Shown: positions 32,886 to 44,434 of the stretch, in pieces
Position numbering within the stretch: position 1 is the first letter of the stretch
Layout: each line of letters begins with the position of its first letter
Program-made: the position numbers and the translations under genes
NCBI GenBank assembly: GCA_020747065.1
Contig: JAGMVK010000005.1
Location: 992,001-1,056,000 of the forward strand
Origin: Cadophora sp. MPI-SDFR-AT-0126
Lineage: Eukaryota; Ascomycota; Leotiomycetes; Helotiales; Ploettnerulaceae
Direction: 5' to 3'
Length of the DNA: 64,000 nt
The notes under the pieces: generated by a model
Database searches by the model: none
Told to the model about the DNA's origin: nothing
What the model saw: only the letters and a program-made list of their open reading frames with translations

Positions 32886-35416
32886 GAAATTTGAGGTCCC
32901 TCAATGACGTGTTTGAAGTGAGGTGAATGAGCCTACCAATTCCCAGTGCTACTGTCGGTAGTTGAAGAGATATTGGTGCTGACGTTTTGCAGCATGTCCC
33001 GCTGCCTCATTGAGATATGGTAGTACCCATGAATGTCTTGTCCATTGGACAAGCTTCTAGCTTCATTCGGTCCTCGTAAGCGACAAAATAAAAGCTTGCG
33101 CAAACCGGAAAGTAAATTGATTACATTTCAGCAAGACCGATATTCAACAAGCGCACTTAAAGACACAGGCTCAGTACGCACTTCGTCACAGGATTTTCTC
33201 CCAGAACATGCGCTGCTGAGATCAGATGTTTAATGAAGGAAGAAATTCTTAAGTGTTGGGTCCTCAGTCGTTGCCGGAAGATGGAATGTGATATGGGTTG
33301 TGTGTACCTCCGCAGCCTCTGCATGAGGTTTTTAAAATCGATTAACAATAATTGGAGTTCTTTGTTGGAACAGATCGAGGGAAATATAACGAAATGCATC
33401 TTCAACGCTCATTTCTTGACAAACTAAGGGATTTCTGCAGCCGGAGACAGCGGTGGTCAAGATGGTAGGTTCGGATCCTTATGCAAAAGCTCAGCTAACA
33501 TATTGTCAAGCGCATGTGCAAACAGACAACAGCTGGAACTATCTGACTTTGATCGCCGTGGCCAAGGATGAGTTCAATTCTCATGGCACTCATGCTTCGT
33601 GGCATCTAGTCTATGACGAAATCGAGAGGCGATCCAAGGTGAATTTTCTGGGACTCCAATGAAGCGTTCTGATGGAAACGACAATTTTCTCAAAGCAACA
33701 AACGATCCATGTTTCGCAATTATAACACAATGCAACGATCAGATAAAAACATCTTTTCCGGCCGACACTTGAATGTGGATAAGTCGAGACTTTCGAGCTC
33801 TATTTCCTGAGTGCACCTTGTGCCAATTTTGTTCTGCCAAGGAAACTCTTAGCCAACTCAGAGGGTTGACGATATTCGGAAAGAAATTGCCATGCAGCAA
33901 TCGAGAATATATATTCCGCCCCGTCAAGGATTAAATGTGGAATAGGGGTCCTCCTTGCCTAGACGTCAGGATCGTCACCGTGGCGCATCCTAGACAGAGC
34001 ATGACGTCCGCTCGCAGGGTAAGCGAAAACAAGGAAAACATGGTTCTGGCGGCAACCACACTCGCGCCACTTCACTCAAGATATCCGCAGAGGGGGCTCG
34101 TCTCGAGATGTCCTTGTCCATTATATTCAAAGGCCACCATCAAACAAACGGAGTTCTGCGGGCGACTATGGTCGCAGAACTCGAAGCAATACTCTCGGTC
34201 CATGGGCTGGACCAGTGTCTCCCGCGTTTCCTAGGCTCTGGTTTTGGGGATTGACACGCCATTACGATAATTGCTGAAATCCAAGTAAGCCGATCTTGAT
34301 CTGGAGTTTACCTACTTGACGGGGTTCTGGCGGGGAGGTGTTTGAAGAAGTGTCCTTGGGTTTCCGACAGAATATTCTGTGCCTTCAGCACCATCAGAGA
34401 TATCGGACACAGCTGGATTTGATTGAGCCATACAAGATAGTTTCAGAAGAAATACCTCGACCTTCCTCTGATGAAACTCATCTCACACCTCAAGCTTGCT
34501 TCTTCCCCTTTTTCGATAGTGGTAGAGTCTTTACACGTATTTCCCTAGGTCGAATCTGATTCGAAGGTGCTCAAGAGAATTGAAGTCGGGGGAGCTCAAC
34601 ACTTGGAACCTTTGTCGAGAGAGGGCCATCAGGATACCTCAAAAACTCTTGGGGGGGCTTTAAATCAGAGGCCTAAAAGCTGTGGAACAAGGTGTGAATT
34701 AAATTTTTGATTGCCTTGAGGATGTTGCAAATTGGGATTGTGGTAAGGACCATGAGGAAATCAATGAGACGACTCGGGATGGTGGTGCGGTCGACTCCCT
34801 CGAATGAGAGGAATCCGCATTGAGCGAGGAATGGACAAACCTTACTGCGGAGGACAACGAGATCTTGTTTTGATTGCGGTATACGCCCTTCGGGTAGCTT
34901 GTCATAGATATTCTATGTGTTCACGTATAACAATTGCTTCCTGGGATTCTGTTTGGGAATCTCAAGAGTATTAGTGTGCACAAATGACACAGGGTGCTGA
35001 CTCGGAGGGAAGGATCATGCACATTGCACTCGCACTCAGCCATAGGTGGCAATGTACACGGACCAGATTGAGCAGTTATCGGTATTCATGAGACAGAACG
35101 CATGACCAGTCCGAGATGAATCGCCGACTCAAGATTTGAAGCCCAGAAGAACGAGGTGTCACGGAAAGAGAATATCACTTTTATAGTAAAAGACAATCGG
35201 GTAACGCAACTGCGACAATTTAATTCGAATATGGCAAAGAAAAGGTATCATCGACCACTTCCCAAGTATCAATATCAAGCACTCGTAAGCGCAACAGAAG
35301 CAACAGCCAGCATCCCCAAACTCCAAAGGAAAAACCTCACGAGCCCATACCCCCAGACTCCATTTAGATCCCACGTCTGAACCCCTGCATACAGCTCATC
35401 TTCGAGTCCATTAAGG
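32886..35416. other. Intergenic region, no gene recognised
   Basis: 2.5 kb of short frames on both strands with no domain, signal peptide or consistent splice sites. The plus-strand frame 33453-33662 is open for 69 codons but has no recognisable motif. Confidence 0.35.
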
Positions 35417-36030
35417 CTATCTGTGCGCCATAACCTCCGTTCGTCCACTCCTGTGCCAGACAGCCAAAAGAGCACCACAGGATCCGCACTTGTGCTCGCA
35501 ATCCTTGAACCAGGATGCCAGGTACGGGATACATCCCAAGCAGAGACAGCAGCAGCAGAGTAAAGCCGAGAGACTGCAGCAAAAAGTTTAGCAATTGTCA
35601 TACTTGATTTCCAAGAACCTTTGGAGATAATGTAGACTTACTGCGTTGTCCCACCTGATACAAACTCTGTCCTGGTCATCTCCCTCACACCACAAACCGG
35701 ACAATCCACTGGCGCAGGACCCTGCTGCAATGAAGCTAGCGGCGTGGCCATCTGGTATTTACCAGTATTTGCAGGGGCAGCTCCTACTTGGAAGCTCTGG
35801 TGGGGAGTTCCCTGTTGGAAAGTCTGTTGAGGGTTTGTCTGCTGCTGTTGTTGTTGCTGAGGTTGGAAGTGTTCGGTGCCATATTCGTGTTTCTCATTAC
35901 CGGTGGCTGCTGTAGTGGCACGATAGGTTGGAGGTGCGGTTTCGATGCCTGGAGATTGCATGGCGATGGGTTGTTGTTGGTGGGCTCCGTACTGAGCATT
36001 GGGGTCGGTTGTGGTTTGTGGATATGACAT
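35417..36030 (-). CDS. LITAF-domain membrane-associated protein
   Basis: Exons 36030-35642 and 35573-35417, intron 68 nt (GTAAGT...CTGCAG); 181 residues. The first 105 residues are Pro/Gln-rich and disordered, with a PPTY motif (residues 33-36, a possible WW/Nedd4-type ligase site) and a polyglutamine stretch near 57-70. The LITAF domain follows: first zinc knuckle 'VDCPVCG' (Cys110, Cys113), then the cysteine-rich hydrophobic patch 'LSALLCCCCLCLGCIPYLAS' (131-150), then second knuckle 'CEHKCGSCG' (Cys159, Cys162). The domain sits on the cytosolic face of late endosomes or lysosomes by inserting the hydrophobic patch in the membrane. The second half only appears after splicing, since the intron changes the frame. 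Confidence 0.9.
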
Positions 36031-37260
36031 TGTGAGAGATTGATTGATTGCTTCTCGTGGGTTGTGTAGAAGAAAGGGTCCAATGTTTCGGTTGGAAGAT
36101 ATGGGACTCTAGAGTTGAGAGGAACGTGAATGTCTTGAGGTGTGAGAGTGACTCAAAATGATATGGGAAGACGAAAAGAAGTACCAAGCTTCGTTTCTCC
36201 TGGGGAAAGAACAGCTTTGATATACCTACCTCTTGCACATGCGGAGAGCCTAACCTCCAGGTTAAGCCAGCTAGGATATCTATTTCCATCATAGACTGTC
36301 CTTACGTGAGAGTTTGGTTGGACTAATGAAGATCAAACGCACCGGATGCCAACACAAGCTCGGGGCCAACCAACAAATCCTCCAACAACTGCTACCTACC
36401 AAGCCTTGAGCCCTTCATCAGGCCCGTTTCTTAAGACTGCGCCTCTCATCCTGAAGCTGTCACCAATAGCCTCGTATGAGTTAGTCTGACACGAGCGGAC
36501 GCTCGCCATTGGTTCTTTCAGCAAGGAGTAAAGAGTGGCGTGCGGATCAATACCTCGCTTCCTGAATTAAAGAACACTTGCATACAATTGGCATGACCTA
36601 TGAGGCGGCGTAAATTTAAGAGGCTCGCTATTGATAAATAGAGTATACCGAGCTTACAGCTGAGAGGCGGAGGCTAAAATCAGCCTTGGAGTTGGAGGTT
36701 TTGACGTATTGATCGACGCTGAGTTTGCCGAATGTTACCCAAATGTGGCAATTCAAGATCAGGTGACTGTTTCCTAGGACTTGGTAGTCTCGGTATTGTA
36801 GGGCAGTGCAGGTTGTATAATTCGTTATTAATGGATCCTCGGAAACGAAACATGGGGAGGTTGCCAGCCATCGTAATCATGAATTGCGATGCGAAGAAAA
36901 GTTGTGAGATTGAGACCAGTTTCCGTAATTGAGGATGTGATCACCCAAACAGTAGGGATGAGCTTACCTCACTTGGATCTCCCTGATATGTACTAAGATT
37001 TTTCCGCTGACGGGCGTAAGCAGCTTATATTTGCGGTGTACGAGCTGAAACTGTTTCATTTCAAGCATACGTTGTCACCAGTAACCGAGAGGGTAGAAAA
37101 TTAGTTGTTCAAATTTCATTAAGTCTTCACGGTGTTGTCACAATTTGAGACTATCCAAGCCATTACTTCTCTTTCCTACCATTCCGTCTTCCACATATTA
37201 TACATTATTATTCCCGAATGGTTCCCAATGTTATGATGCTTTGGACTGACTTCGACAGAC
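36031..37260. other. Intergenic region between SLM1 and the LITAF gene
   Basis: No gene recognised. The left part is the promoter of the LITAF gene and the right end the 3' flank of SLM1. Confidence 0.4.
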
Positions 37261-39068
37261 TTAGATCTTGTCAGAAGCAGTCGGTGTAGCAGCACTGACT
37301 GGAGCGCTGGCATGAGCACCCGATGGAGAGACAACAGTTGGACTGGCTACGTTCTGCTGTCCAGTCATGCCAGATGTTTGCAATGGAGCTGGAGCAGCTT
37401 GCTTCTCATCGGGATACACGGGTGGCTGCGAAGTCTTGTTATCGACAGGGCTGTGCGGGCTCACGGGACTGATGGGGCTCATTGCCTCAGTCGCTGGAGC
37501 TGAGCCAACCACGGATCTGATGGCCTCATACCACTTGTTTGCGTCGGCAGCAGTGTGTGCCTTGAATTGAATCTCCGAGGAACCGGACAACTTGCTGCCG
37601 ATGCCCTTACTCACATCCTTGCCCTTGATGTTGAACTTCTCACTATTCGTAGATCCGATAACAGCGTCAGGGAGGTAGATCGAAAGCTCAGGAGTAGGGT
37701 CCTTGCGAAGATTGTCGCTATCCTTGAATTCGTGGAGGAATTTCGATGGTGTGACCACATAATACCCAGTCGAATAACCACTCATGCTGAGCTTGTTGCG
37801 AGACTTTCTCTCCAGGGTACCTTCAATCAAGGCCTGTGTGGAGTGATGGTTCTGATTAGGGAATGTCATGCCATCGATTGTACGATCTGGCGAGTTTGGG
37901 TCGATAAGAATATTTTTGTTTCGCTCCACAAAGCCGGTCCATTCGAAGTTCAGAGGAACAGCCTGGGCAGTACCGAGCATGTCCCCGTAAAGTTGCTCGA
38001 TCTTCTGAGCTTGTCCACCAACAAATTGATTGAAAGACATAAGTGCTTGCTGGATGACCTCCACAATGTGCGACTCAAATTGAGCGAAGTTTTGCTGAAC
38101 AGCAATCAAATCATGCTTGTTGTTGTTTTCTGGTGTTCCCTGTCAGTACGGTACACGCAGGAATACTTGACTGTATAGAGAGGCTCCAAATCCTGTAGAG
38201 CTTTCCCCAGAAAGCCCCCCAAATCACAAGAGAATAGAGACTACATACCCTCAAGGACTTGCTTGCCAAGTCGGTGGTAAACACCTCTCTGCAGAATGTA
38301 GGGATCATCATTTGCTGTCATCTTGCCTCCACTAGATCCGAACCCAGCAGTGTGTTGCCCCAGAAGCTCGATATGCTTCTGTGTAGTATTTCGGGCCTTC
38401 TCAACCTCCTTTGCACTCTTACCAGCACCACCCGAGAGCTCCTTTGACTTGTTCTTGATTTCCTTGTGAAGCCGGTCGAGGATAGGGAGGACGGAACCCT
38501 TGAGGTTCTTTTCGGTTTCGATGTGTGTGTTAACCATACCCTGGCAATCTTTAGAGGTGGACTTGATATCTGGGAACAGCTTCTTACCTGAGTATTTTGT
38601 CTCATGTTCTCGAAGAGTCCTGCGATTCCACCCAGGTTCTGGTCAAAGTGATGACCCTCTCTCAAGGGATCCGAAATAGTCTATTCGTTGCTGTCAACAC
38701 CAATGCTTCGTCTTATCATACTGGGTTTGTCCGTACCTTCAACACTTTCTCGTATTCCTTGGCGTGTGCCTTCTGGATCTTCTCTGTAGCACTGACATAG
38801 GCCTCGAGATACCCCACCGCATGTTTCCATGCCTGCAGACGCTCTGCAAGTAACTCGGAAGTCTGCAGACAGCTCAAATATTAGTTTCATTCTCACACGT
38901 GTAGGCGCGGGGGCTGGCGGATGTACTGACGTTCTTGGGGTCGGTGAGAGGAACGGCATCATCACTAATGGCGCTGGATGTAGAGGTCTGGCGCATGGGC
39001 ATGGTGACCGGGTGCGAGCCCGGAAGACCTGGCTTCTCGGCAGACATAATTGAAGTTGTTCTGAGCAT
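37261..39068 (-). CDS. slm1: SLM1/SLM2-type PH-domain protein (TORC2 effector)
   Basis: Exons 39068-38931, 38862-38737, 38680-38588, 38540-38249 and 38129-37261 join in frame to 505 residues. The N-terminal half is the F-BAR-like coiled-coil region ('LAERLQAWKHAVGYLEAYVS', 'LREGHHFDQNLGGIAGLFEN', 'ARNTTQKHIELLGQH', then 'ENNNKHDLIAVQQNFAQFES'). The PH domain spans about residues 315-425 ('LIEGTLERKSRNKL', 'GYYVVTPSKFLHEFKD', 'ELSIYLPDAVIG', 'FKAHTAADANKWYEAI'). A Pro/Ser-rich tail with S-P sites follows. In yeast Slm1/2 bind PI(4,5)P2 at eisosomes and link membrane stress to TORC2-Ypk1. The start could also be the ATG at 39047. A probable 65-nt intron (39133-39069) ends right at the ATG, so an upstream non-coding exon is likely. 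Confidence 0.9.
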
Positions 39069-39133
39069 CTTGAGTCAGTCGCTGTTGGTACGTATTGAGA
39101 CGACGATAGATGTCGTTCGGTTTGGAAGCTCAC

Positions 39134-41868
39134 CTGTTGGATTTGCGGGGGTAAGGGATGTGATCCTGGTGACAATCGTTCGTTAATCTCCGGCCCGCCC
39201 AAGCGAAGAAAACAGTCCCGGGGTGCGGTACAAGTAAGTATGTCTTACCTGGAGGTACCTTTGGTAAGAGTCGTAGATATATTGCAACTTTGCGATATCG
39301 AGGGAAGTCAAGATTCTTGATGCAGGAATCTTTGAAGTTATTATATCTCTGGTCTGTCACATCGAAATTACCTCTACTAGCGCTGGTTTTTAGGGGTCGT
39401 CTGGCGGTAATTACCCTGCTACTCATGACGTAGGAGGACCCTCGACCGACCAAGCTCTCTGCCCTCCAAAAATCCCATCCAAAACAACAGACGAACCCCC
39501 AACTTGGACATTTCAGCAACTGCACAGCCTCAAACTAAAAAGTTTTTCAACACATAGCAGCCACTCGGGAAAGATGATGCTACCTTATTCCTACTCTTTT
39601 TGGCCTTGGTTTTAACTTTGTTATATACAATCGAACTGTGGCTTGCCCCTCGTACTCTCTTTCGAGCATGTGCTGCAGCGGAATCAAGGCAGATGTTGAT
39701 CAAACTCTGTACAACTGGCACACAAGCGTCATGCAGGACCGGCTAGCTGGGTGGCAGCACCCATAGCTAAGGCTTGTTCCTTGTCTTTCAACCTCGATCC
39801 TAGTGTCCTTTTCTCCAGGTTCCAAGGATCGCATCGGGGGTTTCAGGGTCTTCCTGAGCTTGGATGTCATTTATCAATCGTGATTCGTTGAGCTGGTACG
39901 AGACGAACGGAAAAGCAGTGAAAGTGTACCTTCCGTACATCATTTACGGGGGGCCGCGGGACGTTGCAGATTGAGATCTGTCGCACAGCCTCACGTCGAT
40001 CTGGAAGCTTTCGAATCTTCTCTCGCTTGGTGCCGTCGGTGAGTATGCTAGAATTCCATTTGTCGAGGCTCTGAAGCACAATAATTTCTCCTGAGAAGCC
40101 TCCCAGAATTATCCTGTTTTCCCAATATCTGACAGGATCCTGTTCTCTAGGACACTTTGTTGATTTGGCAGTATATTTCAAGGGCATTCTCCTGCTTCAA
40201 GGTCAAGGTTTAATCTTCTATGCGATATCGCTGTCAGTCTGGCTGTTTATTATACATGTCCATCAACAAATTAACTGGCGAGGTTCAAATTTACTTTCTC
40301 GACTGCGTCTTCGAGTTTGTTCGTGAGCTAAGGAGTTTCGCCCGATATTTTACAGGAATCTCGAACAATTCTGCATCTCATACCTTTAATCATGAACAGT
40401 AATTTATCCGCTCCATAATCTTGGGATGCTGCATACACTCCTGCATTGCATGCGGGGTCAGCATGGTACAAGGGACTCTACTTCCTGAGAGCGGGAGGCT
40501 GAAGCAAAGTTTATCGCTCTGGAGAGTCTGACTGTACAAATTTGCTGCCAATGTTTACCATTCACATTAGAGATGTATGGGAACTAGACGACGCGTCACT
40601 GGACAGTGCTCGCGACTTGAGGGCTTCCATATGCAAAGCGGAAAGCGAAAGGAGCTGTGTTTTACTTGTCTCCAAAACTCTTGCAACATAGATCAGAAGG
40701 ACCTGTGTCTAAGCTTTTTTCCATGGAGATGGGACAGCGAAGTCATATTCCAGATAGTAAGGTCCATTCCCCGATGCGGAAAGGAACCGGCTTTAATCCT
40801 CCATTGGGACGACACTTCAACAAAGAAAATCGACAAGATTGGTTTGACAATGTAGTCGAGTTCGGAAGCTTGCAAGCTGGCCATCAAAGACGAAAGGCCC
40901 GTCAGCAGAATCTGCTGGGAGATCTGGTCCGATTGTGTACACATGGCATGTCCTACTTTTTCGTTGGGAAATGAATGTGTCACAGAGGAGTTAGCAGAGG
41001 GGGGTATCCTCAGGTCTTGCTTGAAGCTATACAGAATAACAAGGAGCACAATTTTGTTGCGCAACGCTTGGAGGCACTTTCTAGTTCTTGTCATTCCCTT
41101 CCCTTCTCATTGCTGGCCGTGCCTGTCTGGCTCTACCTTCGTATTCCGTCCTTTGAACGAATCAGATCGCAAGCGTAGCTAGGTCTTAACGATACTACTA
41201 TAGCGCCTAGACGCGACTGACTGTGGTCGCATGCATCCTGATGCAGAACGATTGCGATGATCATGAGCTTGCTCGTGGTTGACGAGAGTTTGCGGTGAGA
41301 AGAGAGAAGGACAGGAGATATTCCCCCCTCGCCAAGCGCACCAATCATCTGGCTGGTTGACACCTCGGCAGTTTTTCCATTGCACCCCGAAGCCTTCTAA
41401 CGACGCCACATGAATATATCCGGTTTACCACCCCCGACATCCCCGTTCTCCCCGATATGCAACTGCATCCCCGACCTCCTCCAAGAGGATAATTGCTTCC
41501 AAACCCTGCTCAATTTCGGCGGGCAGCCCCTTTGAACTTTCTACCCCGCGTTTTTGCTTCCGCGAATAGCTGCTAGTTCTCCATCAACCCATCTTCCTTG
41601 CTTCGAATGTGATGGCACCAGGGGCGTGGTTGGCATGCCTACATGCGCAAGTGCTAATGATTGAAGCTTCATACTCGGTTCCCCTCGATTGGGACACCTG
41701 CTGGATCAAATGCGGAGAAGTGTTCCCATGCCATGATTTGAGCTAGACTCCGTCACTTATATAAAGCTGAGTTGTTTCCCCAGAGTTTGTTTCTCATTGT
41801 CCCACAGAATCATCTGCGATTTCTTCCTTGAATAGTGCCTGTGGATCAGTTCCAGCTCACTTGACACA
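39134..41868. other. Intergenic region between divergent SLM1 and sugar-transporter genes
   Basis: 2.7 kb with short frames only. The right part holds promoter elements of the transporter: a TATA box at 41758-41766 and CYCCRS words of the CreA type (CCCCGC near 41545, CCCCAG near 41779). Binding is inferred from the words alone. Confidence 0.4.
41758..41766 (+). promoter_or_regulatory. TATA box of the sugar-transporter gene
   Basis: TATATAAAG lies 111 bp before the ATG at 41869, a fitting position for a regulated fungal promoter. Confidence 0.55.
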
Positions 41869-43661
41869 ATGGGTTTCGACGAGAAGGAGACCATTGGTGT
41901 CTCCCACATCAATGACATGGATAAGTCCGCGTCGGATGCCATTATGCTGGCTACTGAAGTAGACACTACCAAATACTCAGCATTTTCGAAGTCTATGTTC
42001 AAGCTTTATGGTGTCCTTGCAATCGCTTATCTTTGCGGTTGTCTGAATGGGTATGATGGCTCTCTAATGGGTGCTATCAACGCCATGACGCCATACCAGG
42101 ACTATTTTGGAATGTAAGTTGACAATCCAAGCCAACATGACATTTCTAATAAGATCTAAGTGGAAATACTGGTTCATCGACTGGGATCGTTTTTGCCATC
42201 TACAATATCGGGTCTATTCCAGCCGTTATCCTGACGGGCCCTGTCAACGATCGATTTGGACGCCGAGCAGGTATGTTCACTGGCTCGGCTATCATCATCA
42301 TCGGCACTTGCATTCAAGCCCCCGCAATCAATATGCATATGTTCATGGCAGGAAGATTTCTACTCGGCTTTGGTGTCTCCTTCTGCTGCGTTAGCGCTCC
42401 TTGTTATGTCTCCGAAATGGCCCATCCAATGTGGAGAGGAACTCTCACTGGCCTCTATAACACTTGCTGGTACATCGGGTCGATCATCGCCAGTTGGACT
42501 TGTAAGTCCTTGCCTTTGCTCAGACAAGATCTTCGCTGACACTTCAAGGTTACGGTACAAATTTCATCGACTCCAATTGGTCATGGCGCATTCCGCTATG
42601 GGCTCAACTGGCTTCCTCTGTTGTAGTGGCAGTAGGAGCATTTATGCTTCCCGAATCTCCCAGGGTAAACTCAAGCCCTCTGCTTATCTATGTACGCCGA
42701 GTCTGACATAAAGCCTCTAGTGGCTCGTAGCGAATGATCGTGTTGAAGAAGCTCGCAAGATTCTCGGAAAATATCACGGTGAAGGTAAAGATCTGCAGTT
42801 GAGTACTTGTGTTAATGCTGACCATGTCTAGGCCGAGAGGATCACCCGATCGTCAATCTTCAAATCACCGAAATGTATCACCAAATCCAGACTGATGCAA
42901 GTGACAAGCGACCCTGGGACTACTCTGGACTTGTCAAAACCCGCAATGCACGTCACCGTCTGATTTGCGTTCTTGGAATGGCGTTCTTCGGTCAATTATC
43001 AGGAAATAGTATTACTTCTTACTACCTCCCTGTCATGGTTGAAACTGCAGGAATCGCGGACAGTTCCACACAACTGAAGCTCAATGGAATTTATCCAGTG
43101 CTGTGTTGGTTGGGCGCCATCTTCGGAGCTCGCATGACTGACCGGATCGGACGACGTCCTCTTCTCATTTGGTCTATTCTCTTCTCCAGTGTTTGTTTCG
43201 CGATTATCACTGGTACCACCAAGCTCGCTGTTGACAACGAGAACAAAATGGCGTCCAATGCCGCAATTACCTTTGTCTATCTTTTCGGGATTGTCTTTTC
43301 CTTTGGATGGACACCTCTGCAAAGCATGTACATCGCCGAGACTCTACCGACAGAGACTCGGGCGAAGGGAACTGCAGTCGGCAACCTCGGGTCCAGCATC
43401 GCCAGCACGATCATCCAATATAGCAGCGGACCGGCCTTCAAGGAGATCAGCTACTATTTCTATCTGGTCTTCGTTGTTTGGGATCTCTTTGAGGCGCTCA
43501 TTATCTACCTGTACTTTGTTGAGACCAAGGACCGTACTCTGGAGGAACTCGACGAAGTATTCAGTGATCCACACCCTGTCAAGAAGAGTCTGCAGAAGAG
43601 GTCGGTTCACACTGTCGCAAACACAATGGGTGTATCTGTGACCACGTCAGCGGATGTCTAG
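41869..43661 (+). CDS. MFS sugar transporter (lactose permease/hexose type)
   Basis: Exons 41869-42113, 42161-42501, 42549-42664, 42721-42784 and 42832-43661; 531 residues with about 12 membrane spans. A cytosolic head of about 45 residues precedes TM1 ('[20 protein letters not shown]'). Sugar-porter signatures: 'DRFGRRAG' in the loop between TM2 and TM3, '[11 protein letters not shown]' in TM4, '[20 protein letters not shown]' after TM6 (joined across an intron), '[15 protein letters not shown]' in TM7, 'DRIGRRPLL' between TM8 and TM9, and '[15 protein letters not shown]' at the end. The pattern is closest to fungal LAC12-type and plant-sugar permeases of the plasma membrane; the actual substrate is unknown. 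The gene stands upstream of a Zn2Cys6 regulator on the same strand, and its promoter has a TATA box and CreA-type words, consistent with carbon-regulated expression. Confidence 0.92.
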
Positions 43662-44056
43662 CCCGGTGGTTCCAAATGTGTCGGTCGTCGAATATGTTAC
43701 TATACATACATTGCGAGAGTGGCTTGAAGAGGAGTTGTAGCCTGGGCGCAAAGTTGTCAAGAGAGACTTATTATGGTAGTCAATTTCACGCGGTACCTTA
43801 TCAGAGTCGGTTGTAAATGCTCTCATTCACTATGAGACTATTGGGACTTCGAGAACATATGAATTAGTGATATTTCGATTCATGTTGAGTTCGAGGACAC
43901 TCGCGGCGGGGCTAATTTCGCACACTCGAGCAACCATGACAAGTAAGACGAATGAGAGTCCAGAAGCGGTATCATAAACCAATGGATGAATTAGTTGACA
44001 ACCGAAAGACAAGTAATTAATCTGACACCGCCAATCTGCAGATTCAAAAAGAGGAA
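43662..44056. other. Intergenic region downstream of the sugar transporter
   Basis: 3' flank of the transporter and promoter of the following small ORF or regulator; no further feature seen. Confidence 0.4.
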
Positions 44057-44347
44057 ATGTCACTCGACCTAATCCTGATTCGCAGACAAATGCCCACCAA
44101 CCCTCCTTTAAATCAACGTACCACGCACGTCTCTACAAGCTCCCGCTTCGCCAACTTCTTCAACCCTATCTGGACGGTTTTCCGCGCCTCTACCCCCGCT
44201 CCCCTCGACCCGCTTTTCCCCACCAACACCAATTTTTCCGGAGAGGATCCCCATCCGCACGTGAGCAACTGGCAGCCGAGGTGGGATGACTTCTTCTCAA
44301 CGACATTGAAGCGATTGCATTCTTATTACACTTTACAGGATCGCTAG
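44057..44347 (+). CDS. Small hypothetical ORF, 96 aa
   Basis: ATG at 44057, stop at 44345-44347. The sequence (MSLDLILIRRQMPTNPPLNQ...) is rich in Pro, Thr, Phe and Trp, with 'FANFFNPIWTVFRAS' and 'WQPRWDDFFSTTLKRLHSYY'. It reads more like protein than chance. It ends 87 bp before the ATG of the Zn2Cys6 gene on the same strand, so it may be a separate small gene, an alternative 5' part of the regulator's transcript, or an upstream ORF. No known domain. Confidence 0.35.
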   Translation: MSLDLILIRRQMPTNPPLNQRTTHVSTSSRFANFFNPIWTVFRASTPAPLDPLFPTNTNFSGEDPHPHVSNWQPRWDDFFSTTLKRLHSYYTLQDR

Positions 44348-44434
44348 ATACCCAGTATCCAATGCACTCGTACGTCCCTATAAGAAACAAGAGTCGGCCT
44401 TGTCATATAAGCCGCAGTGACGAGCAAGAAAGGA

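Noticed and set aside
33440..33480. A 'ggttcggatcc' word like a tRNA T-arm (B box)
   Set aside because: No matching A box or cloverleaf could be formed upstream. No tRNA gene was found anywhere in the window by eye.
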